Source: CAMDHY01 sp046156265 (lineage in GTDB: Bacteria; Pseudomonadota; Alphaproteobacteria; Rhizobiales; Segnochrobactraceae). From it: a stretch of 64,000 bases of DNA. Location: the NCBI RefSeq assembly GCF_046156265.1, contig NZ_JAWDIR010000044.1, positions 62,001-126,000 on the forward strand. The letters run 5' to 3'. This document shows, one piece after another, positions 8,505 through 15,834 of the stretch. Numbering within the stretch: position 1 is the stretch's first letter; every line of letters starts with the position of its first letter. Below the pieces are notes generated by a model. It made no database searches and was not told the DNA's origin. It worked only from the letters and a program-made list of their open reading frames with translations. Both the position numbers and the translations under genes were made by a program.

Positions 8505-11156
8505 ATGCAGAAGACGCTTTTCGGGTTCATCTGGCATTTCAGCTGGCGGCAGCAGCTGTTCATCCTGCTGATTACCGTCTTTTCGTTCCCACTCGTCTAC
8601 ATGTCGCTCGAAGTGCCGAAATGGATCGTCAACAATGCGATCCAGGGCGAGCAGTTTCCGCAGTCCTTTATGGGCTATCAGTTCGAGCAGATACCCTATC
8701 TCGTCCTTCTCTGCATGATATTCCTGGCGCTTGTCGTCGCCAACAACGTCATTAAGTATGTCCTCAACTTGTACAAGGGGATCGTCGGCGAGCGGATGCT
8801 GCGGCGCCTGCGGCACCAGCTGTATTTTCAGGTGCTTCGCTTTCGCCCGGCGCATTTCCGCAAGGTCTCGTCGGGCGAACTGATCCCGATGATCACCGCC
8901 GAGGTGGAGGATCTGGGCGGTTTCATCGGCGATGCGGTTGCGGTGCCGGCCTTCCAGGGCGGCACGCTACTCGTCTACCTGTTCTTCATCTTCATGCAGG
9001 ACCCGCTGCTGGGCTTCGCTGCGATCTCGCTCTATCCTGTCCAGGCCTACATCATTCCGAAGCTGCAGCGCCGCGTGATCATCCTGTCGCGCGAGCGCAT
9101 CAAGAACGTCCGCCGCATTTCCGATCGCATCGGCGAGAGCGTCGGCGGCACGATCGACGTTCACGCCAACGATACCAGCGCGTGGCATCTGTCCAATATT
9201 TCAGATCGTCTTTTTGAAAACTACAACATTCGCTTTGAGATCTACAAGCGGAAGTACATGATCAAGTTCGTGAACAATTTCATGAACCAGCTTCCGCCAT
9301 TTCTTTTCTATCTCATTGGCGGCATCCTGGTGATCCAGGGTTCGATCTCGTTCGGCGCGCTGGTGGCGGTGCTCGCCGCCTACAAGGACCTCGCCAGTCC
9401 GTGGAAGGAACTGCTCGACTATTACCAGAACATGTCAAACGTGCAGGTGAAGTACGAGACGATCGTCGAGAACTTCGATCCGGTCGAGATCTACCCGCCG
9501 GATCGCCTGCTCGCCGACCCGGCGGACGATGTGGCGCTGGCCGGCCCCCTGGTGCTGGCCGGGCTGGTGGGGGGCGCCAATGCGGCGAAGCCGGAGGTGC
9601 AGGGCGTCAGCATCGAAGTGCCCGAGGGCGGTCATGTCGGCCTCGTCGGGGGCGACGGCAGCGGACGCACCGAAGTGATGCAGATGGTCGCGGGCCTGAT
9701 GTCGCCGAGCGCCGGCAAGGTGGAAGTCGGTGGTCGCTCGGTCGACGGGCTGCCGGAATCCGTCCTCGGGCGGCAGGTCGCCTATGTCGGCCCGGCACCG
9801 CACGTCTTCAACGAGACGATCCGCACCAACGTCATATACGGGCTTCGCCACCGGCCGCTCGGGCCCCCGGAGGTCGAGGCGGCGGAGGCGAAGCGGCGCG
9901 CCCTGGAAGCCGCGGCGACCGACAGCACGCCCTTCGACTTCCTGTCGCCGTGGGACGATCTCTCTGCGGCCGGCGTGGAGACGACGGCCGCCCTCGACGA
10001 TCTCGTGATGGAGACGCTTGCGGATGTCGGCCTCGGTGACGACATCTATCACATGGGACTGCAGGCGCGGATCGACCCGGCCGTCGATGGCGATCTCGTC
10101 GGCCGCGTGCTTTCGGCGCGGCGGGCGATCGTCGAGCGGATCGGCACGAACGGCGACGTCGGCGATCTCGTCGAGCTGTGGCACCCCGACCGGCTCAACC
10201 TCAGCGCAACCATCGCCGAGAACGTGCTGTTCGCGTTGCCGACCGAGCCGACGATGGCGATCGGTTCGATCCCCGCCGATCCGGTCGTTGCCGCGACGCT
10301 CGACGAGGCTGGCTTGTCCGACGACCTCGTCGCGCTCGGCGTGTCGGTGGCCGAGACGATGATCGAGTTGTTCTCGACCATGCGGGGCGACGACAGCCTG
10401 ATCGGCACCTATTCGTTCATCGCCATGGACGAACTGCCCGCCTACGAGGCACGGCTGAAGCGGATGAAGGCGTCCGGAACGTCGTCGCTTCCGGCGGCGG
10501 ACAAGGCGGCCTTCATCGGCCTCGCCTTCCGGATCGTTCCGTCCCGGCACCGCATCGCCGAGATCAGCCCGGATCTCGAAAAGAAGATCATCGCCGGGCG
10601 CGACCTGTTCCGGCGCAAGCTCGACGACGGCTCCGGGCGGTACGTTCCGTTCGACCCGGAGGTCTACATCGCGTCGCTGACGATCGAGGACAATCTCTTG
10701 TTCGGCAAGATTCGCGTCGACCGTCGCGGCGCGCGCGAGCGCATTGACGCCTTCGTCAGCGATACGGTGTCGGAACTCGGCCTGCGACAGCCGGTCGCTC
10801 GCGCCGGCCTCGAGTTCCAGGTGGGCGTCGCCGGCTCGCGGCTGACGAGCAGTCAGCGCCGGCGCATCGGCGTCGCTCGCGCCCTCGTCAAGCGACCGGT
10901 CCTGGCGCTCTTCGACGACTGCATCGACGACGCCTCGCAACTTTCCGCCGTGCGCCGGCGGCTCGAGGGCCGGACCGCCATCTTCGGCGCCAGTCAACCA
11001 TTCTCGCTGAGGGGCCTCGACAGCTACTACGCGCTGCGCTTTGGTCGCTTGGTGGCCGAGGGCACATACGATACCGTCGTGTCCGCTTTCGAAGATGAAC
11101 CTGCGGCGCCGCCAAACGGGGCGGGGGCGCGCCAGAAGGGGGAGGTCGAGGCGTGA
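8505..11156 (+). CDS. ABC exporter-like protein with degenerate, expanded nucleotide-binding domain
   Basis: 883 residues from the ATG at 8505 (MQKTLFGFIWHFSWRQQ). Residues 1–310 form a normal six-helix exporter transmembrane domain. The ATPase domain is unusual. The Walker A region at 382–390 reads GGDGSGRTE, with Arg388 where the catalytic Lys should be. No Q-loop glutamine is visible (AYVGPAP). The signature is LTSSQ (780–784) instead of LSGGQ. Walker B ends in Asp804-Asp805 instead of Asp-Glu, and the H-loop His is missing (FGASQP). Walker A and the signature lie about 390 residues apart instead of about 110. The insertion holds three copies of a TIxxN(V/L) motif at 438, 569 and 726. It may export a glycan or lipid with weak or no ATP hydrolysis, or act as a sensor. 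It overlaps the next gene by 4 bp. Confidence 0.88.
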   Translation: MQKTLFGFIWHFSWRQQLFILLITVFSFPLVYMSLEVPKWIVNNAIQGEQFPQSFMGYQFEQIPYLVLLCMIFLALVVANNVIKYVLNLYKGIVGERMLRRLRHQLYFQVLRFRPAHFRKVSSGELIPMITAEVEDLGGFIGDAVAVPAFQGGTLLVYLFFIFMQDPLLGFAAISLYPVQAYIIPKLQRRVIILSRERIKNVRRISDRIGESVGGTIDVHANDTSAWHLSNISDRLFENYNIRFEIYKRKYMIKFVNNFMNQLPPFLFYLIGGILVIQGSISFGALVAVLAAYKDLASPWKELLDYYQNMSNVQVKYETIVENFDPVEIYPPDRLLADPADDVALAGPLVLAGLVGGANAAKPEVQGVSIEVPEGGHVGLVGGDGSGRTEVMQMVAGLMSPSAGKVEVGGRSVDGLPESVLGRQVAYVGPAPHVFNETIRTNVIYGLRHRPLGPPEVEAAEAKRRALEAAATDSTPFDFLSPWDDLSAAGVETTAALDDLVMETLADVGLGDDIYHMGLQARIDPAVDGDLVGRVLSARRAIVERIGTNGDVGDLVELWHPDRLNLSATIAENVLFALPTEPTMAIGSIPADPVVAATLDEAGLSDDLVALGVSVAETMIELFSTMRGDDSLIGTYSFIAMDELPAYEARLKRMKASGTSSLPAADKAAFIGLAFRIVPSRHRIAEISPDLEKKIIAGRDLFRRKLDDGSGRYVPFDPEVYIASLTIEDNLLFGKIRVDRRGARERIDAFVSDTVSELGLRQPVARAGLEFQVGVAGSRLTSSQRRRIGVARALVKRPVLALFDDCIDDASQLSAVRRRLEGRTAIFGASQPFSLRGLDSYYALRFGRLVAEGTYDTVVSAFEDEPAAPPNGAGARQKGEVEA

Positions 11157-11611
11157 GCCTGGACGGCGAGGTCGAGGCACTGCGGCGCGTGCCGCTGTTC
11201 AGGGGCATCGACCCGACGAAGCTGCGGCTGCTCGCGTTCATGAGCGAGCGGATCAGCTTCCGGCCGGGCGAGCGTCTGTGCGAGCAGGGCGAGCGCGGCG
11301 ACGCCGCCTACATCATCCTGTCCGGCGAGGCGGACATCCTCGTGCGGACGCCGCAAGGCGAGCAGGCCGTCGCGAAGGTCAAGGAGAACGACATCGTCGG
11401 CGAGATCGCGATCCTGATCGACGTGCCGCGGACCGCCTCGGTGGTCGCTGCGACCGATCTCAACGCACTCGCCGTCTCGAAGGAGAGCTTCCTGAAGCTT
11501 CTCAGCCACTTCCCTGAAATGTCGCTGGAGATCATGCGCGTCCTCGCGCAGCGGCTCGAGCGCACGACGCGCGACCTCGCCCAGGTCCGCGCGGCTGCGG
11601 CCGGGCGCTGA
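11153..11611 (+). CDS. Stand-alone cyclic-nucleotide-binding domain protein
   Basis: 152 residues, GTG start overlapping the ABC gene stop by 4 bp. The whole protein is one Crp/Fnr-type cyclic-nucleotide-binding fold: PLFRGIDPTKLRLLA at the start, the beta-roll with PGERLCEQGERGDAAYIILSGE, and a phosphate-binding cassette at 82–99 (VGEIAILIDVPRTASVVA) that keeps Gly83, Glu84 and Arg93, the contacts that normally bind cAMP or cGMP. It ends with a helix and has no DNA-binding helix-turn-helix, so it is not a transcription factor. Coupling to the ABC gene suggests it regulates that protein directly, as CNB domains fused to transporters do; this is inference. Confidence 0.88.
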   Translation: MSLDGEVEALRRVPLFRGIDPTKLRLLAFMSERISFRPGERLCEQGERGDAAYIILSGEADILVRTPQGEQAVAKVKENDIVGEIAILIDVPRTASVVAATDLNALAVSKESFLKLLSHFPEMSLEIMRVLAQRLERTTRDLAQVRAAAAGR

Positions 11612-11622
11612 GGCGGCAACCG

Positions 11623-12459
11623 GTGGCCCCAGACGATCGCCTGACCATCCGATTCTGGGGCGTGCGCGGTTCGCTGCCGGCACCAGGGCCGCTCACTGTC
11701 CGCTATGGCGGCGAGACCACCTGCCTCGAGGTGATGGTGGGCGCCGAGCGCGTCATCGTCGACTGTGGCTCGGGTGCCCGCTGGCTCGGCATGGAACTGA
11801 TGCGCCAGGGCGCGGCGGGCGCCGACCTGCTGTTCACGCATTCCCACATGGACCACATCTGCGGCCTGCCGTTCTTCGTGCCGGCCTACGACCCGAACTA
11901 CGACATCCGCCTGTGGGCCGGCCATGTCGCCAGCGCCGGCGCCCACCAGGACATTCTCGAGCGTCTGATGTCGCCGCCGATCTTCCCGGTGCCAACCGCG
12001 GCCCTGAAGGCGTGTCGGTTCCGCTCCTTCCACGCCGGCGAGAGCATCGACCTGCCGAGCGGCGTCCGCGTCGATACGGTTCGCCTCAATCATCCCGGCG
12101 GGGCGACGGGCTACCGCTTCGATCATGCCGGCCGGCGCCTCTGCATCATTACCGACCACGAGCATGGCGATCCGGACATCGACGCCGCCGTCACGGCCTT
12201 CGTCGAGGGGGCGGACGTGATGGTCTATGACGCGATGTACAACGAGAGCGAATATCCGAAGCGCGTCGGCTGGGGACACTCCACCTGGCAGGAGGGGCTG
12301 GCGCTCGCGGCCCGCGCCCGTGTCCGCCGCACCGTGATCTTCCATCATGACCCGGTGCGCACCGACGACGATCTCGACCGCCTGACCGAGGACGTGCAGG
12401 CTGCCGACCCTGGCGCGCTGGTGGCGCGCGAGGGGCTGGTGGTGGACGCGGCGGACTGA
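11623..12459 (+). CDS. MBL-fold metallo-hydrolase (RNase Z/cyclic phosphodiesterase-like group)
   Basis: 278 residues. The N-terminus (RFWGVRGSLPAPGPLTVRYG) and the metal motif H73-S-H75-M-D77-H78 place it in the metallo-beta-lactamase group that includes RNase Z, PhnP and predicted cyclic phosphodiesterases. Further ligands are likely His107/111-region, ITDHEHGD and the late FHHDP motif. A GTG start with an upstream GAGG site lies 11 bp after the cNMP-binding gene, so it is the third gene of that operon. It may hydrolyse the cyclic nucleotide sensed by its neighbour or another phosphodiester; the sequence alone does not decide. Confidence 0.87.
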   Translation: MAPDDRLTIRFWGVRGSLPAPGPLTVRYGGETTCLEVMVGAERVIVDCGSGARWLGMELMRQGAAGADLLFTHSHMDHICGLPFFVPAYDPNYDIRLWAGHVASAGAHQDILERLMSPPIFPVPTAALKACRFRSFHAGESIDLPSGVRVDTVRLNHPGGATGYRFDHAGRRLCIITDHEHGDPDIDAAVTAFVEGADVMVYDAMYNESEYPKRVGWGHSTWQEGLALAARARVRRTVIFHHDPVRTDDDLDRLTEDVQAADPGALVAREGLVVDAAD

Positions 12460-12494
12460 GGTCGCCATCCGGCGACGCAATCAAGAGAGGCGAC

Positions 12495-13262
12495 ATGGAA
12501 CTCGGCAGGGACATCAGTGCCGTCGTGACCGGCGGGGCGTCGGGCCTCGGTGCGGCGACGGCCCGCACCCTGGCGGCGCGAGGCGTCCGGGTCGCGCTGT
12601 TCGATCTCGACCGCGCCCGCGGCGAGGCGGTCGCGGCGGAGATCGGCGCCGTCTTCTGCGAGGTCGACGTGACCAGCGATACGAGCGTCGCTGCCGGTTT
12701 CGAGGCGGCGCGGGCGGCGAACGGGCAGGAGCGGATCCTCGTCAACTGCGCGGGCATCGCACCCGCGGCCCGCACGTTGTCACGCTCTGGTCCGCACTCG
12801 ACCGCGCTGTTCGAGAAGGTCATCCTCGTCAATCTCGGCGGCACGTTCCGTTGCCTGTCGCAGGCGGCGGCCGGCATGGCGGGGCTCGAGCCGGTGACGG
12901 CCTCTGGCGAACGCGGCGTCGTCGTCTCGACGGCCTCCGTTGCCGCCTTCGACGGCCAGATCGGCCAGGCCGCCTACGCCGCCTCGAAGGGTGGCGTCGC
13001 CGCGCTGACGCTGCCTGCCGCGCGCGACCTGTCGCAGAACGGCATCCGCGTCATGACGATCGCGCCGGGCATCTTCGAGACGCCGATGCTGGCGGCGCTG
13101 GCGGCGGAGGTGCAGGAATCTCTCGGCCGCCAGGTGCCGTTCCCGTCGCGGCTCGGACGCCCGGCCGAGTACGCCGCCCTCGTCGCGCACATCTGCGAGA
13201 ACGAGATGCTGAACGGCGAGACCATCCGCCTCGACGGCGCCATCCGGATGGCGCCGCGGTAG
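12495..13262 (+). CDS. Short-chain dehydrogenase/reductase (3-hydroxyacyl-CoA dehydrogenase type 2-like)
   Basis: 255 residues with a complete SDR core: the cofactor motif TGGASGLG at 12–19, an acidic residue after the second strand (FDLDRAR) that favours NAD over NADP, NCAG at 84–87, catalytic Ser148, Tyr161 and Lys165 (YAASK). Overall sequence, including the RxLxRSGPHS segment and the ending ETIRLDGAIRMAPR, resembles the HSD10/type-2 3-hydroxyacyl-CoA dehydrogenase group, which oxidises 3-hydroxyacyl-CoA. It starts 35 bp after the MBL gene behind an AGAGAGGCGAC site. It may be in the same transcript, although a functional link to glycan export is not obvious. Confidence 0.9.
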   Translation: MELGRDISAVVTGGASGLGAATARTLAARGVRVALFDLDRARGEAVAAEIGAVFCEVDVTSDTSVAAGFEAARAANGQERILVNCAGIAPAARTLSRSGPHSTALFEKVILVNLGGTFRCLSQAAAGMAGLEPVTASGERGVVVSTASVAAFDGQIGQAAYAASKGGVAALTLPAARDLSQNGIRVMTIAPGIFETPMLAALAAEVQESLGRQVPFPSRLGRPAEYAALVAHICENEMLNGETIRLDGAIRMAPR

Positions 13263-13273
13263 CCGGCAGCCGG

Positions 13274-14107
13274 TCAGGAGCCGGGCCGGCTTGCTCCTTC
13301 GGCCAGGCCGAAGTCGTAGGGTCCCGGGAAACGCTCGACATATTGCAGGTGGCTGACGAAGCCCGTCTCCGCCGTCCAGGTGTGGGCGAAATAGGCGGGC
13401 GGCTCCATCACGAACAGCGCCGTGGCGGAATCGGCGAGATCGAGCGCCACCTGGTGGGCGACGCCCGGCACGATCATCGCCAGCGTTCCCCCGAAGGCTG
13501 CCGTGATGGCGCGGTGGACGTGGCCGCAGACGACGCGGCCGACCTGGGGGTGGCGGCGAACGACCTCGTCCATCGCCGCCCCGTCGCGCAGCAGGATCGA
13601 GTCCATATGCGACAGCCCCGTCCGGAACGGCGGGTGGTGGAGCGCGACCAGCGTCGGCCGGTCCGGCGCCGACGCCAGCGTGGCGTCGAGCCAGGCGAGG
13701 CCGTCCGCGCCGAGTTCGCCGAGCGCGCGTCCCTCGACGAGGCTGTCCAGACAGACGAGCCGCAGCGGGCCCACATCGGCGGTGTAGTTGATCGCGCCGC
13801 TGCCGCCGGGCCCGATCCAGCCGGTGTCGGCAAGGCCCGCGCGCATGGCCTCGCGCCGATCGTGGTTGCCGGGGATGACGTGGACCGGCATCGGCAGGGC
13901 CGACAGGATCTCGCGCGCCATGGCGTATTCGCGCGGATCGCCGCTGTCGGCGATGTCGCCCGTCACCAGCACCGCCGCCGGCACCGGGCGGAGCGCCAGA
14001 AGGGTCGCTACGGCACGCCGGGCGAGCGCATTGGTATCGACGAAGCCGAGCGCGGGCAGCCCGCGCGGGCGAAGGTGCAGATCGGATATCTGCGCGATCA
14101 GGATCAT
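13274..14107 (-). CDS. Calcineurin-like phosphodiesterase, GpdQ-like
   Basis: 277 residues with the metallophosphoesterase ligands in order: QISDLHLR, TGDIADSG, GNHDRR, HHPP and GHVHR. The segment after the first motif (LGFVDTNALARRAV) and the HMDSI piece after HHPP resemble the bacterial glycerophosphodiesterase GpdQ; CpdA cAMP phosphodiesterases share the same core. It is therefore a di-metal phosphodiesterase acting on glycerophosphodiesters or cyclic nucleotides, most likely in the cytoplasm because no signal peptide is visible. It is transcribed toward the SDR gene, 11 bp from its end, and away from the GT39 gene. Confidence 0.88.
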   Translation of the reverse strand: MILIAQISDLHLRPRGLPALGFVDTNALARRAVATLLALRPVPAAVLVTGDIADSGDPREYAMAREILSALPMPVHVIPGNHDRREAMRAGLADTGWIGPGGSGAINYTADVGPLRLVCLDSLVEGRALGELGADGLAWLDATLASAPDRPTLVALHHPPFRTGLSHMDSILLRDGAAMDEVVRRHPQVGRVVCGHVHRAITAAFGGTLAMIVPGVAHQVALDLADSATALFVMEPPAYFAHTWTAETGFVSHLQYVERFPGPYDFGLAEGASRPGS

Positions 14108-14241
14108 GTCTCACCCCGAGGTCCCGAAGCGGCGGCGGCGTGGCGTTGACGCCGCTGCAAAGCGACGGCTATCACGCAAAGGCGGCCTCGGCGAGAGGCC
14201 GAGGCGGGCCTCTCCAGCCGCTCCCCGGACGATCGGATGTC

Positions 14242-15819
14242 ATGAGCATGAGCGGCGAGGCAGGGGTTCCCGCCGGCGGAACGGCCGTCCCGTCCGCCGC
14301 TGACGACCGGCCGGAGTGGCGGAGCGCCAACCTCACGGTCCTGATCATCATCCTCGTCGCGACCGCGGTGCGGCTCGCCTTTGCCGGCGCCATCGGCCTC
14401 GGCATCGACGAGAGCTACATGGTCGCCGCCGGGCGGACGCTCGGGTGGAGCTACTTCGACCACCCGCCGCTGTCGTGGTGGCTCTCTCGCGGGGCGGCGC
14501 TGGCGGCCTTCAGCGAAGCGCCGTTCATCGTCCGCCTGCCGTTCGTGGTGCTGTTCGCCTTCACCACCTGGTTCGTTTACCGGCTGACGGCGCTCCTCTA
14601 TCGCCCGCGGGCGGGTGTCTGGGCAGCCGCCGCGCTGACGCTCGCACCGATGCTCGGCGTCACCAGCGCGACCTGGGTGCTGCCGGACGGCCCGCTCGAC
14701 TTCGCGCTGGCGGGCTTCGCGCTTGCGGGCGCCCACGCGGTCCTCGGCCGCTCGGCGCGCCCGCTCGGCTGGTGGATCCTCGCGGGTCTCTGCGCCGGTC
14801 TTGCGGTGATGTCGAAGTACAGCGCCGTGCTGACGCTGGCGGGACTACCGCTCTTCCTGCTGACGTCGCCGCGCCACCGGATGTGGCTGCTGAAGCCCCA
14901 CCCTTGGCTCGGCCTCGCCGCGGCCCTGGTGGTGGCGCTGCCGCTGATCGCCTGGACGCTGCAGACCGGCGCGACCTCGATCGGTTTCCAGGGCGGACGG
15001 GCCGCGTTCGAGACCTTCCGGCCGTGGGGGCCCCTTGCCGTCCTCGGCGGGGCCGCGCTGTTCCTGCTGCCGTGGATCTTCGCGGGCCTCGTGGTGGCCA
15101 TGGTTGGCCTCGTACGGCGGGGCCGCGGCGACCCGAAGAGCTGGTTCCTGCTCTGCCTCGCGCTGCCGCCGATCGTGCTTTTTACGGTCGTTGCGCTGTG
15201 GTCCGGCAAGCTGCCCTTGTTCCACTGGGCGGCGCCTGGCTATCTGCTGCTGTTTGCGGCGCTGGGCGACCTGCTGGACCGCCATCGCGACGCCCTCTGG
15301 CTGCGGGCGACGGCGCTCGCCACCGCGGGCCTCGTCGTCGCCGGGCTCGCGTTCGTGTCTCTCGAGGTTCGAACCGGCATGCTGTCGCGGCTGGTGCCGG
15401 CGCTGGAGCGCGAGCAGCCGGCGCTGCAGGCGACCGACTGGACGGCCCTGCGCGAGGCGCTGCGTCGCCGCGGCATGCTGGGGCGGCCCGACCTCGTCGT
15501 GGCGGCGCCGCAATGGCACGCTGCAGGCAAGGTCGATTACGCCCTCGGGGGAGCTCTTCCCGTCTTCTGCCTGTGCAGCGACGCCCGCCAGTACGGCGTC
15601 GTCCATCCGGCCGAGAGTTTCCTGGGTGCCGAGGTGCTGATCGTGCTGCCGCCCGGCAGCCGCCGCGACCCGGTCGCGCAGTACGCCGAAGCCTTTGCCT
15701 CGATCGAGCCGTTCGGCACCGTCGATGTCGGTCCGATCGGTGGCGAAGCGGCGCGCCTGCGCCTTTTCATCGGCCGCGACTTCCGCGACCTGCCGGCACG
15801 AGACAGCGCCTCTCGCTGA
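14242..15819 (+). CDS. Glycosyltransferase family 39 membrane protein (ArnT/PMT-like)
   Basis: 525 residues from the ATG at 14242. About eleven hydrophobic helices are visible. The first outside loop carries GIDESYMVAAGRTLGWSYFDHPPL, whose acidic residue and conserved HPPL are the signature of GT39 enzymes. These take a sugar or mannose from a polyprenyl-phosphate donor and put it on lipid A, protein or another lipid-linked acceptor on the periplasmic side. The C-terminal 130 residues form a soluble domain. The frame is open back to 14140, but those residues are not membrane-like, and the first helix begins about 35 residues after the chosen start. It runs toward the glucan synthase gene, 15 bp away. 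Confidence 0.85.
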   Translation: MSMSGEAGVPAGGTAVPSAADDRPEWRSANLTVLIIILVATAVRLAFAGAIGLGIDESYMVAAGRTLGWSYFDHPPLSWWLSRGAALAAFSEAPFIVRLPFVVLFAFTTWFVYRLTALLYRPRAGVWAAAALTLAPMLGVTSATWVLPDGPLDFALAGFALAGAHAVLGRSARPLGWWILAGLCAGLAVMSKYSAVLTLAGLPLFLLTSPRHRMWLLKPHPWLGLAAALVVALPLIAWTLQTGATSIGFQGGRAAFETFRPWGPLAVLGGAALFLLPWIFAGLVVAMVGLVRRGRGDPKSWFLLCLALPPIVLFTVVALWSGKLPLFHWAAPGYLLLFAALGDLLDRHRDALWLRATALATAGLVVAGLAFVSLEVRTGMLSRLVPALEREQPALQATDWTALREALRRRGMLGRPDLVVAAPQWHAAGKVDYALGGALPVFCLCSDARQYGVVHPAESFLGAEVLIVLPPGSRRDPVAQYAEAFASIEPFGTVDVGPIGGEAARLRLFIGRDFRDLPARDSASR

Positions 15820-15834
15820 ACGGAGCTATGCCCG

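Noticed and set aside
13274..14107. A dedicated cAMP phosphodiesterase (CpdA) completing the cNMP module of the ABC operon
   Set aside because: Motifs beyond the metal core resemble GpdQ at least as well, and the gene is on the opposite strand behind an SDR gene. The link to the cNMP-binding protein is therefore not claimed.
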